Source: Gammaproteobacteria bacterium (GTDB taxonomy: Bacteria; Pseudomonadota; Gammaproteobacteria; Steroidobacterales; JABDKV01). From it: a stretch of DNA of 5,715 nt. The position numbers were made by a program, and so were the translations under genes. The notes under the pieces are model-generated. The model was not told the DNA's origin and made no database searches. It saw nothing but the letters and a program-made list of their open reading frames with translations. Below, piece by piece: positions 5,642-5,715 of the stretch. The stretch covers positions 1-5,715 of the forward strand of contig JAOTXR010000161.1 of assembly GCA_029862285.1 (NCBI GenBank), read 5' to 3'. Positions within the stretch are counted from its first letter, which is position 1. Every line of letters begins with the position of its first letter.

Positions 5642-5715
5642 ATGATCCCGTTTCGCAATTCAGATACCGAAAAAGGCCGGCTTGATTTCGACCGTGCAAG
5701 ATTGCAGCGACTGGC
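5642..5715 (+). CDS. Start of an unidentified gene, cut by the right edge
   Basis: Twenty-four codons are visible, open to the edge, beginning MIPFRNSDTEKGRL and continuing with a charged, helix-like stretch containing DFDRARLQRL. There is no signal peptide and no hydrophobic segment in the visible part, so a cytoplasmic N-terminus is likely. The GAGG ribosome-binding site seven nt upstream supports the start. The gene lies 87 bp after the small membrane protein, beyond the perfect inverted repeat, so it may form a separate transcription unit. The visible part is too short to assign a family. Confidence 0.55.
   Translation, partial: MIPFRNSDTEKGRLDFDRARLQRL

Overview
The window looks like a stretch of a free-living proteobacterial chromosome, most likely from a gammaproteobacterium. 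The evidence is the very E. coli-like start of MnmG at the left edge, the lipoprotein signal with an LSAC lipobox, the six-helix GGDEF protein, and moderately GC-rich coding DNA with short operon spacings. I see no transposase, phage gene, tRNA, rRNA or CRISPR array. The genes appear to be intact, ordinary chromosomal genes, except for the two cut by the window edges.

Layout. (1) Positions 1-454, minus strand: the first 151 codons of mnmG, the tRNA-uridine modification flavoprotein, running off the left edge. Its leader holds a perfect TATAAT box and a 13-bp palindrome. (2) Positions 455-596: a 142-bp divergent intergenic region. (3) Positions 597-3966, plus strand: three genes joined by stop/start overlaps (ATGA, then TAATG). 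They encode a lipoprotein alpha/beta hydrolase of the S33/TAP type, a NatA-like ABC ATPase and a NatB-like ABC-2 permease. (4) Positions 3967-4085: a 119-bp intergenic region with a candidate extended -10 element, an ACATT motif repeated at exact 10-bp steps, an imperfect dyad and two ACGGA motifs. (5) Positions 4086-5554: a six-helix membrane diguanylate cyclase (GGEEF), followed after 17 bp by an 87-residue two-helix membrane protein of unknown function. (6) Positions 5555-5641: an 87-bp spacer with a perfect 9-bp inverted repeat. (7) From 5642: the first 24 codons of an unidentified gene cut by the right edge.

How the genes may work together. The hydrolase, ATPase and permease almost certainly share a transcript. 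The ATPase and permease form one exporter. The lipoprotein hydrolase would act on the outer side of the inner membrane, possibly on a substrate or product related to that exporter, but this link is inferred from gene order only. The cyclase and the small membrane protein form a second probable operon, carrying an identical octamer (GCGAGGTC) at both ribosome-binding sites. The strongest points for follow-up are the coupled hydrolase-exporter trio, the eight extra residues between the inhibitory-site motif and the GGEEF motif of the cyclase, and the structured leader of the cyclase gene. None of these amounts to a clearly new system from sequence alone.
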